Source of the DNA: Panorpa germanica | Taxonomy: Eukaryota; Arthropoda; Insecta; Mecoptera; Panorpidae | DNA length: 64,000 bases | Direction of reading: 5' to 3' | Assembly (NCBI GenBank): GCA_963678705.1 | Contig: CAVMBN010000126.1 | Coordinates: 1-64,000 of the forward strand | In this document: positions 56,329 to 64,000 of the stretch, in pieces | How positions within the stretch are numbered: the first letter of the stretch is position 1 | Layout of the letters: the number at the start of each line of letters is the position of its first letter | The notes under the pieces: generated by a model | What the model saw: only the letters and a program-made list of their open reading frames with translations | What the model was told of the DNA's origin: nothing | The model's database searches: none | Translations under genes and position numbers: made by a program

Positions 56329-59300
56329 TTACACAGAAACAATGCCAAGTAAATTCATAAACTTATAATGTTTCAGATGACAAAGACCTTTTGTTAAAAT
56401 ATCTGCAGGCATTTCTTCAGTAGGAATGTACTTAACTTTTACAAAGTTGTTCTTTACAACATCTCTAATAAAATGACAACGCACATCTATATGCTTGGAT
56501 CTATTATGACTCTGACTACTCGAAGCTAACTTCAATGCACTTTGGTTATCACAATACAAATCAATTACATTAAATACATCAGTAATTTCATGCATTAAAT
56601 TTCTTAGATAAATAGCTTCTCTTGAAGCTTCAGAAAGAGCAGTGTATTCCGCCTCAGTACTGGATAATGAAACCGTTTTCTGCTTCCTACTTTGCCAGGA
56701 AATGGCAGACCCTGACAACATAAAGCAAAATCCAGTATAGGATTTTCTATCTAGAGCATCACTTGCCCAATCACTGTCTACAAAACCTTGTAAATTACTA
56801 TTGTTATTATTGGTATATTTTAAACAATAACTTTTAGTATGCAGTAAATATCTTAATACACGTTTACAATAATTCCAATGTATGTGACTATAACAACTAT
56901 TAAATTGACTGAGATAGCTAACACAGTAAGCAATATCTGGTCTTGTTAATACTGCCAGATACATCAGACTTCCAATAAGTTTTTGATAAGGAACATCAGG
57001 TAAACATTTATCAGATGACTTATCTAAATTCAATTTAGGCTCAATCGGAGTACTTTGTGTCTTACAATCAGACATTTGAAATTTAGAAACTAACTGTTCA
57101 ATATATTGTTGTTGATCTACAGTAATAACATTTTTATTTTTATCTAAATTTATTCTCATGCCTAAATATTGTCTTACAGGTCCCAAGTCTTTTAACTTAA
57201 ATTCTGAACCTAATACACTTTTTAATTTATTTGTTTCAAAATCATTGTTTGAAAAAATCAAAAAATCATCCACATACAGGGCCACTATCACTTTAATTTT
57301 ACCAGTTATTTTTGTAAACAAACATGGTTCATATTGACTATTTTTGAAATCTAATCTACTCAAAACTTCTTTAACTCTTTCATACCATGCCAGGGAAGAC
57401 TGTTTTAGCCCATAAATGGCTTTATTTAATTTTAAGACCTTTCCCCCACTTTTGTTTACAAAACCTTCAGGTAATGACATATAAATATTTTCTTTCAAAA
57501 AACCATTAAGGAAAGCAGTGGTTACATCTAGATGTGTTATACTCATTTTCATTTGAACACTAAGTGCAAACAACAATCTTAGAGTAGAATGCCGCACTAC
57601 CGGTGAAAAAGTATCTGTATAATCAACACCTGGTTTCTGCGAGAAACCTTTTGCCACTAATCGAGCCCTATACCTTACATTGTTTTCAAAATCATACTTT
57701 TTATTTAGCACCCACCTACACTTCACTATTGTCACATCACCTGGATGGTCCACAAGCTGCCACGCATCACTGTCCTCAAATGACTGTAATTCATCAGCCA
57801 TTGCCTGCTTCCACTGCTCCCGGTCAGGCCCTTCAAGAGCCTCTGAGAATACAATCTCCTCCGATGCTGGAACAGTACTGGAAACACATATGTTGCTAAT
57901 ACCATAGCGCTCAGGCTTCTTTCTCTGACGCTTACTTGGCACATCTGGCACTTGCTCAGGTATTGATACTGCTTGTTCTGGAACATCTTCAGTGTTTATT
58001 TCAGTCAGTGTTTCATTGTCATCAGTATGTAATGAGGAACCTGAAGAGCAATCTAAAAAATCTGTTTCTGAAACATTATTAGACAGATCCCCCACTGAAT
58101 CTCTGCTCTCCCCCACTTTATCTTTACTTTCCTCCACTAAATTGTCGGTAGGATTTTCTTCATTGGATATCCAAATAGCTGACTCTTCACTGACTTCCTT
58201 GATAGGTGTTACATCTTCTATCACTATTATATCTCTACTGATCATTACAGTGTTCTTAGAAGGATTGTACACACGATAACCTTTAACACCATCACCATAT
58301 CCAACTAGAATATGTTGTGTAGCTTTCTTGTCCCATTTCAAACGTTTCTGTTTGGGTACATGCACCATAATTTTGCTTCCAAACAAACGTAGGTGACTTA
58401 AGTCTGGTTTTGATCCATACCATAACTCATAAGGTGTTTTATCCAATCCTGATGCAATCGATCTATTTTTCAAGTACACAGCAGTATTGGCTGCTTCCGC
58501 CCAAAATTTCTTATCTAAATTTGCATCATATAGTAAACATTTGGCTTTCTCAACAACTGTACGATTACTCCTTTCACAAAGTCCATTTTGCTCAGGTGTA
58601 TAACAATTTGTTTTCTGGTGTATAATTCCAGCTTGCTTCAAATAGCCTTCAAATTCCTTGTTACAAAATTCTAGTCCATTGTCTGACCTGATCACCTTTA
58701 TTTTCTTACTCTGTTGATTCTCAACCAATGATTTGAACTCTTTAAATCTGTTCAAAGCTTCATTCTTTTGCTTCAGAAAATAAATAAAAGTCATGCGACT
58801 ATAATCATCAACAAATAACAGGAAATAGCGAGCACCACTCAAAGAACTTGTTTCCATTGGGCCGCAAATATCTGTGTGGATTCTGTGTAAAGTTTCTGTA
58901 CTCCGCTCACCCACATGAGAAAATGGTAATCTCATTTGTTTTCCCTCACAACAAGTAGTACATTGTGATTTGGTTATGTCAAGTGAGTTATCATAAGACA
59001 AACCATCAACAATACCATTTCTCATTCTGTGCATGTCTTGGCTGTTTATATGTGCCAGTCTTCTGTGCCATAACTTTGCACTAGCTGTAGTAGCCAACAT
59101 ACAACTTTGTGATTGTAATCTCAACTTATAAACACCATCAGATAAATCAGCTGTCGCCACCAAAACATTGTTCTTGTCTCTAATATAACAGTTTTTCTTT
59201 GTAAATATCACATGATTGCCATTCTGAATGAGCTCACTAACCGACAATAGGTTGGTTGTCAGGCTAGGCACACACAACACATCTTTCACTGTTATATTGC

Positions 59301-60267
59301 ATCCAAGTTCAGAAATAATATCAACTTCTCCGGAACAAACAACTGGCACTTTTGATTCATTTGCTACAACAATTTCTGGTATACATGGAGTTGTGTTCAT
59401 GTTCTTTACCCAATCTTTATTTGCTGTTATGTGTGCACTTGCGCCGGAGTCAATGTACCATTCGTTTTTGTTATACTTTCCGTTTAGGAAAACAACGTTA
59501 AACACGCATTTATTTGTGTTTTTCTTCAACATTGGGCACTGATTTCGATAATGTCCATCCTCTTTACATTTGAAACAAGTGATTGTTTTTGCTGGTGTAT
59601 CTGCCGCGGTCTTTTTGTTCGACATTGGGTTGCCGCCATATTTCTTTGGTTTACCGCTGCTGCCAGAATTATATTTATTTCTCGCTGCAAATGCCGCCGT
59701 ACCGCCAGCTGCACCTTCAAAATCACTGGTTACTTCCATGTCGAGTAACTTCGACTTTATAGTATCCGCACTTATCGAAATGCCAGAATGTTCTATTGCC
59801 ATTATCATTGGAGAATAGCGATCAGTCAAACCTGCTAATAATAATGATCCGACCCATTCATCTGTTATTGTAAATCCAGTGCCATTTAACTTTTGAGCCG
59901 TTTCGATCATTTGTGTGACATAGGTAGTCATCGAATCACAGTTTTCAAGTCTTATCGAAATCAAATGTCGAAGTAAGGTTATTTTTCTTGAGAAACCGGA
60001 GTCATCGAACATGGCTTTCAATTTTGTCCATAATTCTGCCGAGCTCCTGGTATTCCTTATATGCACGTACAATGCTGGATCGATGGTCAAAATTAGCTTT
60101 GCCTTCGTTTTGGAGTCGTCCACTGGCTTAACTTCGAAGTCTGCACTAGGTTTGATGTACTTTTCCATCCCTTCTAGTACCAACAAGTTTTCGGCCGCGA
60201 AACACCACTCATCGTAATTCTCTCTGCCTTTTAGCTTTGGCACACTCGCAATATAGTTCATAGTCAT
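56329..60267 (-). CDS. Copia Gag-Pol polyprotein, 1312 residues, intact
   Basis: One uninterrupted frame. Domains in order: Gag (residues 1-200, VPKLKGRENYDEW near the start); zinc knuckle CFKCKEDGHYRNQC (about 231-244); aspartic protease with DSGAS (D273); GAG-pre-integrase (LWHRRLAHINSQDM); integrase with D466 (HTDICG), D529 (RSDNG) and E565 (CERSNR), a D-D-35-E spacing; reverse transcriptase from CRWVLNKKYD to the YVDD motif (997-1000); RNase H (DSDWASD near 1160, STEAEYTAL, YCDNQSALKLA) and the conserved C-terminal HIDVRCHFIRD and ADILTKGL. All catalytic motifs checked are present. Slightly shorter than Drosophila copia. The ATG lies 81 nt from the LTR. In Drosophila copia splicing gives a separate Gag; I did not see how that is done here. 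Confidence 0.95.
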   Translation of the reverse strand: MTMNYIASVPKLKGRENYDEWCFAAENLLVLEGMEKYIKPSADFEVKPVDDSKTKAKLILTIDPALYVHIRNTRSSAELWTKLKAMFDDSGFSRKITLLRHLISIRLENCDSMTTYVTQMIETAQKLNGTGFTITDEWVGSLLLAGLTDRYSPMIMAIEHSGISISADTIKSKLLDMEVTSDFEGAAGGTAAFAARNKYNSGSSGKPKKYGGNPMSNKKTAADTPAKTITCFKCKEDGHYRNQCPMLKKNTNKCVFNVVFLNGKYNKNEWYIDSGASAHITANKDWVKNMNTTPCIPEIVVANESKVPVVCSGEVDIISELGCNITVKDVLCVPSLTTNLLSVSELIQNGNHVIFTKKNCYIRDKNNVLVATADLSDGVYKLRLQSQSCMLATTASAKLWHRRLAHINSQDMHRMRNGIVDGLSYDNSLDITKSQCTTCCEGKQMRLPFSHVGERSTETLHRIHTDICGPMETSSLSGARYFLLFVDDYSRMTFIYFLKQKNEALNRFKEFKSLVENQQSKKIKVIRSDNGLEFCNKEFEGYLKQAGIIHQKTNCYTPEQNGLCERSNRTVVEKAKCLLYDANLDKKFWAEAANTAVYLKNRSIASGLDKTPYELWYGSKPDLSHLRLFGSKIMVHVPKQKRLKWDKKATQHILVGYGDGVKGYRVYNPSKNTVMISRDIIVIEDVTPIKEVSEESAIWISNEENPTDNLVEESKDKVGESRDSVGDLSNNVSETDFLDCSSGSSLHTDDNETLTEINTEDVPEQAVSIPEQVPDVPSKRQRKKPERYGISNICVSSTVPASEEIVFSEALEGPDREQWKQAMADELQSFEDSDAWQLVDHPGDVTIVKCRWVLNKKYDFENNVRYRARLVAKGFSQKPGVDYTDTFSPVVRHSTLRLLFALSVQMKMSITHLDVTTAFLNGFLKENIYMSLPEGFVNKSGGKVLKLNKAIYGLKQSSLAWYERVKEVLSRLDFKNSQYEPCLFTKITGKIKVIVALYVDDFLIFSNNDFETNKLKSVLGSEFKLKDLGPVRQYLGMRINLDKNKNVITVDQQQYIEQLVSKFQMSDCKTQSTPIEPKLNLDKSSDKCLPDVPYQKLIGSLMYLAVLTRPDIAYCVSYLSQFNSCYSHIHWNYCKRVLRYLLHTKSYCLKYTNNNNSNLQGFVDSDWASDALDRKSYTGFCFMLSGSAISWQSRKQKTVSLSSTEAEYTALSEASREAIYLRNLMHEITDVFNVIDLYCDNQSALKLASSSQSHNRSKHIDVRCHFIRDVVKNNFVKVKYIPTEEMPADILTKGLCHLKHYKFMNLLGIVSV

Positions 60268-60338
60268 GTTTCCGCGAAAAAAAAACGTAACAATTTATCT
60301 ATTTTATACTATAAAATAACTGATAAACCGGTAAATTT

Positions 60339-60348
60339 GCCCATAACC
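60339..60348 (-). other. Copia primer-binding site (initiator tRNA-Met, internal)
   Basis: Minus strand GGTTATGGGC directly abuts the 5' LTR. It is complementary to the anticodon-arm part of initiator tRNA-Met, the half-tRNA priming mode known for copia. Confidence 0.8.
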
Positions 60349-60467
60349 TATAAAGACACGTTAGCAGTTCGCAACAGACTATATTTGACATAAGAAAAAG
60401 TTTTTACACAACAGATTACAGATGGCGTTACTAGTTACAAAGTAGTGATATTTTGATACCTATTACA
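60349..60467 (-). promoter_or_regulatory. Copia 5' LTR, 119 bp
   Basis: Identical to the 3' LTR. It should carry the promoter; no obvious TATA box apart from AT-rich words such as TCAAATATAG. Its 119-bp length is short for the family (Drosophila copia LTRs are about 276 bp). Confidence 0.9.
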
Positions 60468-61548
60468 ATAATAATAATAAGAACTTAAATAATAAATCTC
60501 AATTATACCTATCTAAAAGCAATTAAATGATAATCTCACTCTCCCGACCAGAGTATTTGTTTAACAAATGAAAGTTAATAGAAAAATACGTAAAGAGAAT
60601 CTAAAATTTAAGAGTAAATACTAAAATAATAATAAGAACTTAAATAATAAATCTCAATAATACCTATCTAAAAGCAATCAAATGATAATCTCACTCTCCC
60701 GATTAGAGTATTTGTTAAACAAATAAAAGCCAATAGAAAAATACGTAAAGAGAATCTAAAATTTAAGAGTTAATAATAAAATAATAATAAGAACTTAAAT
60801 AATAAATCTCAATAATACCTATCTAAAAGCAATCAAATGATAATCTCACTTTCCCGATTAGAGTATTTGTTTAACAAATGAAAGCCAATAGATAAATACG
60901 TAAAGAGAATCTAAAATTTAAGAGTTAATAATAAAATAATAATAAGAACTTAAATAATAAATCTCAATAATACCTATCTAAAAGCAATCAAATGATAATC
61001 TCACTCTCCCGATTAGAGTATTTGTTTAACAAATGAAAGCCAATAGAAAAATACGTAAAAAGAATCTAAAATTTAAGAGTAAATAATAAAATAATAATAA
61101 GAACTTAAATAATAAATCTCAATTATACCTATCTAAAAGCAATTAAATGATAATCTCACTCTCCCGACCAGAGTATTTGTTTACCAAATGAAAGCCAATA
61201 GAAAAATACGTAAAGAGAATCTAAAATTTAAGAGTAAATAATAAAATAATAATAAGAACTTAAATAATAAATCTCAATAATACCTATCTAAAAGCAATCA
61301 AATGATAATCTCACTCTCCCGACCAAAGTATTTGTTTAACAAATGACTGCTAAAAGAAAAATACGTAAAGAGAATCTAAAATTTAAGAGTAAATAATAAA
61401 ATAATAATAAGAACTTAAATAATAAATCTCAATAATACCTATCTAAAAGCAATCAAATGATAATTTCACTCTCCCGACCAGAGTATTTGTTTAACAAATG
61501 ACTGCTAAAAGAAAAATACGTAAAGAGAATCTAAAATTTAAAGCACTA
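60468..61548. repeat. 155-bp satellite array, about seven monomers
   Basis: The word GAACTTAAATAATAAATCTC starts at 60481, 60636, 60791, 60946, 61101, 61256 and 61411, exactly 155 bp apart. Each monomer contains ACTCT-n7-AGAGT next to ATTTGTT-T-AACAAAT, two dyads. Monomers differ at a few positions (GATTAG or GACCAG; GAAAGCCAATAG or GACTGCTAAAAG). Confidence 0.95.
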
Positions 61549-61640
61549 TTTGGGTTAAAACTGATAAAATAAAACATCATTACTTATAAAACACGGAAAA
61601 CAGGTGAAATCGCAAAGATTAAATAATTTCGAACCGTAAA
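61549..61640. repeat. Linker of the complex repeat, cut by the LINE
   Basis: GCACTATTTGGGTTAAAACTG and AAAACACGGAAAACAGGTGA correspond to the linker at 55869-55960 with several changes. Confidence 0.6.
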
Positions 61641-62812
61641 AACGATGGAAACGGGGTGGAAAAAGGAGACTTAAAAGGTGGAAATACAAGACAGAGGACA
61701 TTGAGGAAGTTGAAGAATTTAAATATCTGGGCTACACTTTTAAAAAGAATAATGGAGAAGAGGCGCATATAAGGGAGGTGGCAAAGAAGGCAGAGCAAGC
61801 AATGCGACGGGTATGGGGACTAGGGGAAAAGGTATTTGGGGGGGACATACAAAAGAGAATATGGATATACGAGAGACTGATAGCCAGTATGATGTCGTAT
61901 GGAGCAGAGGTTTGGGGGTGGAAGGAACAAGAAAAGTTGGAAAGAATACAGGTAAGATATATGAAATGGGTTCTAGGGCTGGACAGGTGCACGCCAGGAT
62001 ACATGGTGATGGAGGAGCTAAAGAGGGACAAGATACGAATTAAAACAGGGGAAAGAGCGGTAAAATACGAGGAGAAATTGAACAGAGCGGAAAGCAAAAT
62101 CTTAAAGAAAATAAGAGAGGATTACATAAAGAATGGGGGGAAAGGAGGTCCAAAAAAGAGAAAAGAATACTTTGAAAGGAATGGAATGGCGATCGAGGAG
62201 GCAGAGAGGAGAAGAGAAGGTGGCGCAAGTGTGGCAGAGGAGCTAAGGAGAAGGGATAAGGAGACACAACAGCAGGAGAGAATGGGAAAAATAGAAAAAA
62301 GTAACTACAATAAAAGATATAAGAGGTTATGGGAAAATAATGTGCCTCAGTACCTTATAGAAAAGGACATAAAACACATAAGAAGAACAGCAAGGTTTAG
62401 ATTGGGAAATGAGGAAAAAGGAAACAGATACTGGGAAAAGAGTGAGGAAAGAAAGTGTAGAATGTGTGGAGCGGAGGACGAAACACTGGAGCACATTAAG
62501 TTTGAGTGTAAGGAAAAAGTAGCAAGCGAAAGGAATATTGGACAGCTATTAAAGGGAGGCAGTGAAGGAAAGAGGTGGATGGCGGAAATAGTAAGAAGAA
62601 AAGGAAAAACAGGAGAATAAATAATCTGGTGGAGAATAATAGAGAGGGTCAAAAGAAGAAGAAGCAGAAAGCACTTTTGGAAGTAGTAAAAGTCGAGAAG
62701 ATTTTAAGTTTATTTTAAGTTAGTTTTTAAGTTTGGAATGTATATAGGAATGAAATGTATTAGAAATATAATACTGTAGATTGTAAAGCCGAAAGGCATA
62801 CACAATTAATAT
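61641..62812 (+). mobile_element. LINE of the array family, 5'-truncated, 3' end intact
   Basis: Starts inside ORF2 and runs to the family 3' terminus with the GCC-GAAA-GGC hairpin (62788-62797) and CACAATTAATAT, followed by an A run. Its 3' end abuts the second copy of the complex repeat directly. Confidence 0.85.
61645..62620 (+). pseudogene. LINE ORF2 C-terminal part, open
   Basis: Open for about 325 codons to TAA 62618-62620. Reads EEVEEFKYLGYTFKKN, HIREVAKKAEQAMRRVWG, YGAEVWGWKEQEKLERIQ, RYMKWVLGLDRCTPGYMV, a long charged region (ERNGMAIEEAERRREGG) and a C-x2-C-x8-H-x4-C knuckle, CRMCGAEDETLEHIKFEC, near the end. The YLG motif and the terminal knuckle are the RT thumb side and C-terminal cysteine-histidine motif of ORF2. 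The endonuclease and catalytic RT parts are missing, so it is non-functional though unbroken. It is a useful reference for reading the tandem-unit fragments. Confidence 0.85.
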
Positions 62813-62824
62813 ATAAAAAAAAAA

Positions 62825-64000
62825 TATTGTATTTATTTTTAATAAAAGGATAATATAGAATAGTAATAATATTTGTAGTAGTTATTTCACAAAAATTAAA
62901 CACAAAAATAATGTTTTGCAACATCAAACGTATTAATTCATTTGTTTAAAAATCTATTTAAAAAGCATAATACCTGAGAATGTTATGTTAGCATTTTAAA
63001 GAATCTCAGCATAATGATATGATTGTATCATCATGATAATATATATAATTGTGTCATAAAGGTATTTTAGGTTACTTTTTAACGTATTTCAGACAAATGA
63101 TTCTTCCATACTGGTAGGTCTAGACACACTTTATACACTTCTTAGTTGCAAAGACCTAAAACTTAATATGTACTATATTAATATTAATATTTAATGTTAA
63201 TTATTTGTAATAGCAATATTCGTATTAATAGTTAATAATATGAAAGCAAAATTTATAATTTAAAAAGGAAATATTCTTTTTAGTTAATTTATCTGCAAAC
63301 GTTGTAATAAAAATACTGATCTGGTAACAATTATTACACATTAGACTAAACTTAAAAATGTATTACGATTAATGATTTGTAAATAAGAGTATTTTTCTAA
63401 ACGTTATCAAATAAATCATGCGACAACACCAGCGAGCAAGTAAAGAATATGAAACAAATTTTTAAAATATATTATTCATATGATAATTTAGCATGCATGT
63501 AGTTATGTAGAAGTTATTTCAATATGAATATGACTGAATTTTATAAATTTGAAACTTCGTTGCCGGGAGAGGAGAGGACCAACATAGGATTATAAAAAGG
63601 AAAGAATTCATAAAAGGATAAGTGGTAATCTGAAAACAATTAAAATGTCAATAACATACAATATAATATATATAACACTTACATCTAAAAGTTAATAATA
63701 AAGTAACAATGAGTACTTAAATAATAAATCTCAATTATACCTATCTAAAAGCAATTAAATGATAATCTCACTCTCCCGATCAGAGTATTTGTTTAACAAA
63801 TGACTGCTAAAAGAAAAATACGGAAAGAGAATTTAAAATTTAAGAACACTACTATTTGGCTTGAAAACAATGAAATATAACACTATTACATTTAAAACAC
63901 GAAAAGCAGGTAAAATGGCAAAGAGTACATCACTTCGTACGCACGATATAATATATATAACACTTTCATCTAAGGGTAAATAATAAAATAAAAATGAGAA
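62825..64000. repeat. Complex repeat, copy B (continues right)
   Basis: Near-exact copy of 54849-56024. I saw three substitutions by eye: near 63193 (ATTTAATG for ATTTATTG), 63567 (CCGGGAGAGG for CCGGTAGAGG) and 63713 (GAGTAC for GAGCAC). Includes one satellite-like monomer and the linker, and runs off the window. Confidence 0.9.

Larger units (their letters stand above)
56173..60467 (-). mobile_element. Complete, young Copia retrotransposon, 4,295 bp
   Basis: Transcribed on the minus strand: 5' LTR 60467-60349, primer-binding site 60348-60339, polyprotein 60267-56329, polypurine tract 56302-56292, 3' LTR 56291-56173. The two LTRs are identical and flanked by ATAAT. It lies inside the 155-bp satellite array. 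Identical LTRs, intact frame and clean target duplication indicate a recent insertion that may still be competent. Confidence 0.95.

Noticed and set aside
57603-58279. Plus-strand frames inside the Copia polyprotein region
   Set aside because: Antisense shadows of an intact, motif-rich minus-strand frame.

Overview
This window looks like repeat-dominated nuclear DNA of an arthropod, most likely an insect. It is AT-rich, genes carry GT-AG introns, and it holds Helitron, Jockey-like and R1-like non-LTR, Copia, Mutator-like and piggyBac-like element remnants. I could not assign an order from sequence alone. Nothing prokaryotic (operons, Shine-Dalgarno sites, CRISPR) is present. The only long intact reading frame is the polyprotein of a young Copia element. 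Every host-like gene I recognise is interrupted.

Layout. (1) 1-19482: at least four head-to-tail copies of a 4,910-bp unit that continues off the left edge. Each unit joins the 5' part of a Helitron gene (minus strand) to a decayed reverse-transcriptase block of a purine-rich LINE (plus strand), with other repeat fragments between. The last copy runs on into the LINE 3' end at about 20520. (2) 21236-22240: broken C2H2 zinc-finger gene with an unusual finger linker. (3) 23314-27249: Jockey-like LINE on the minus strand, with poly(A), ORF1 and ORF2 joined by a TAATG stop-start overlap and four nonsense codons in ORF2. (4) 27.3-36 kb: AT-rich DNA with a possible solo LTR, a telomere-like CCTAA cluster, a dyad-bearing minisatellite and an R1-like LINE fragment. 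(5) 36-39 kb: a hairpin MITE and a Mutator-like element with terminal inverted repeats and a DEDDh exonuclease-like segment; a second copy lies inverted at 51.2-52.9 kb.

(6) 42.0-45.4 kb: broken, intron-containing gene on the minus strand resembling TAF1B/Rrn7, the RNA polymerase I initiation factor subunit, with an old truncated Copia in one intron. (7) 46.4-51.2 kb: TTAA-flanked MITE, dispersed repeats, and an AGC-kinase pseudogene (MSK/JIL-1-like) between inverted copies of one repeat. (8) 54.8-64.0 kb: a complex repeat of a roughly 0.9-kb unique segment plus a 155-bp satellite, present at least twice, with a complete Copia element (identical LTRs, target duplication, intact 1312-codon frame) nested in the satellite and a 5'-truncated LINE at the junction of the two copies.

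The elements interact mainly as insertion and amplification layers: the tandem unit spread a LINE-Helitron chimera, the satellite array received a recent Copia, and the LINE family of the tandem unit recurs in at least three other places. All family names come from reading the translations by eye. No database search was possible.
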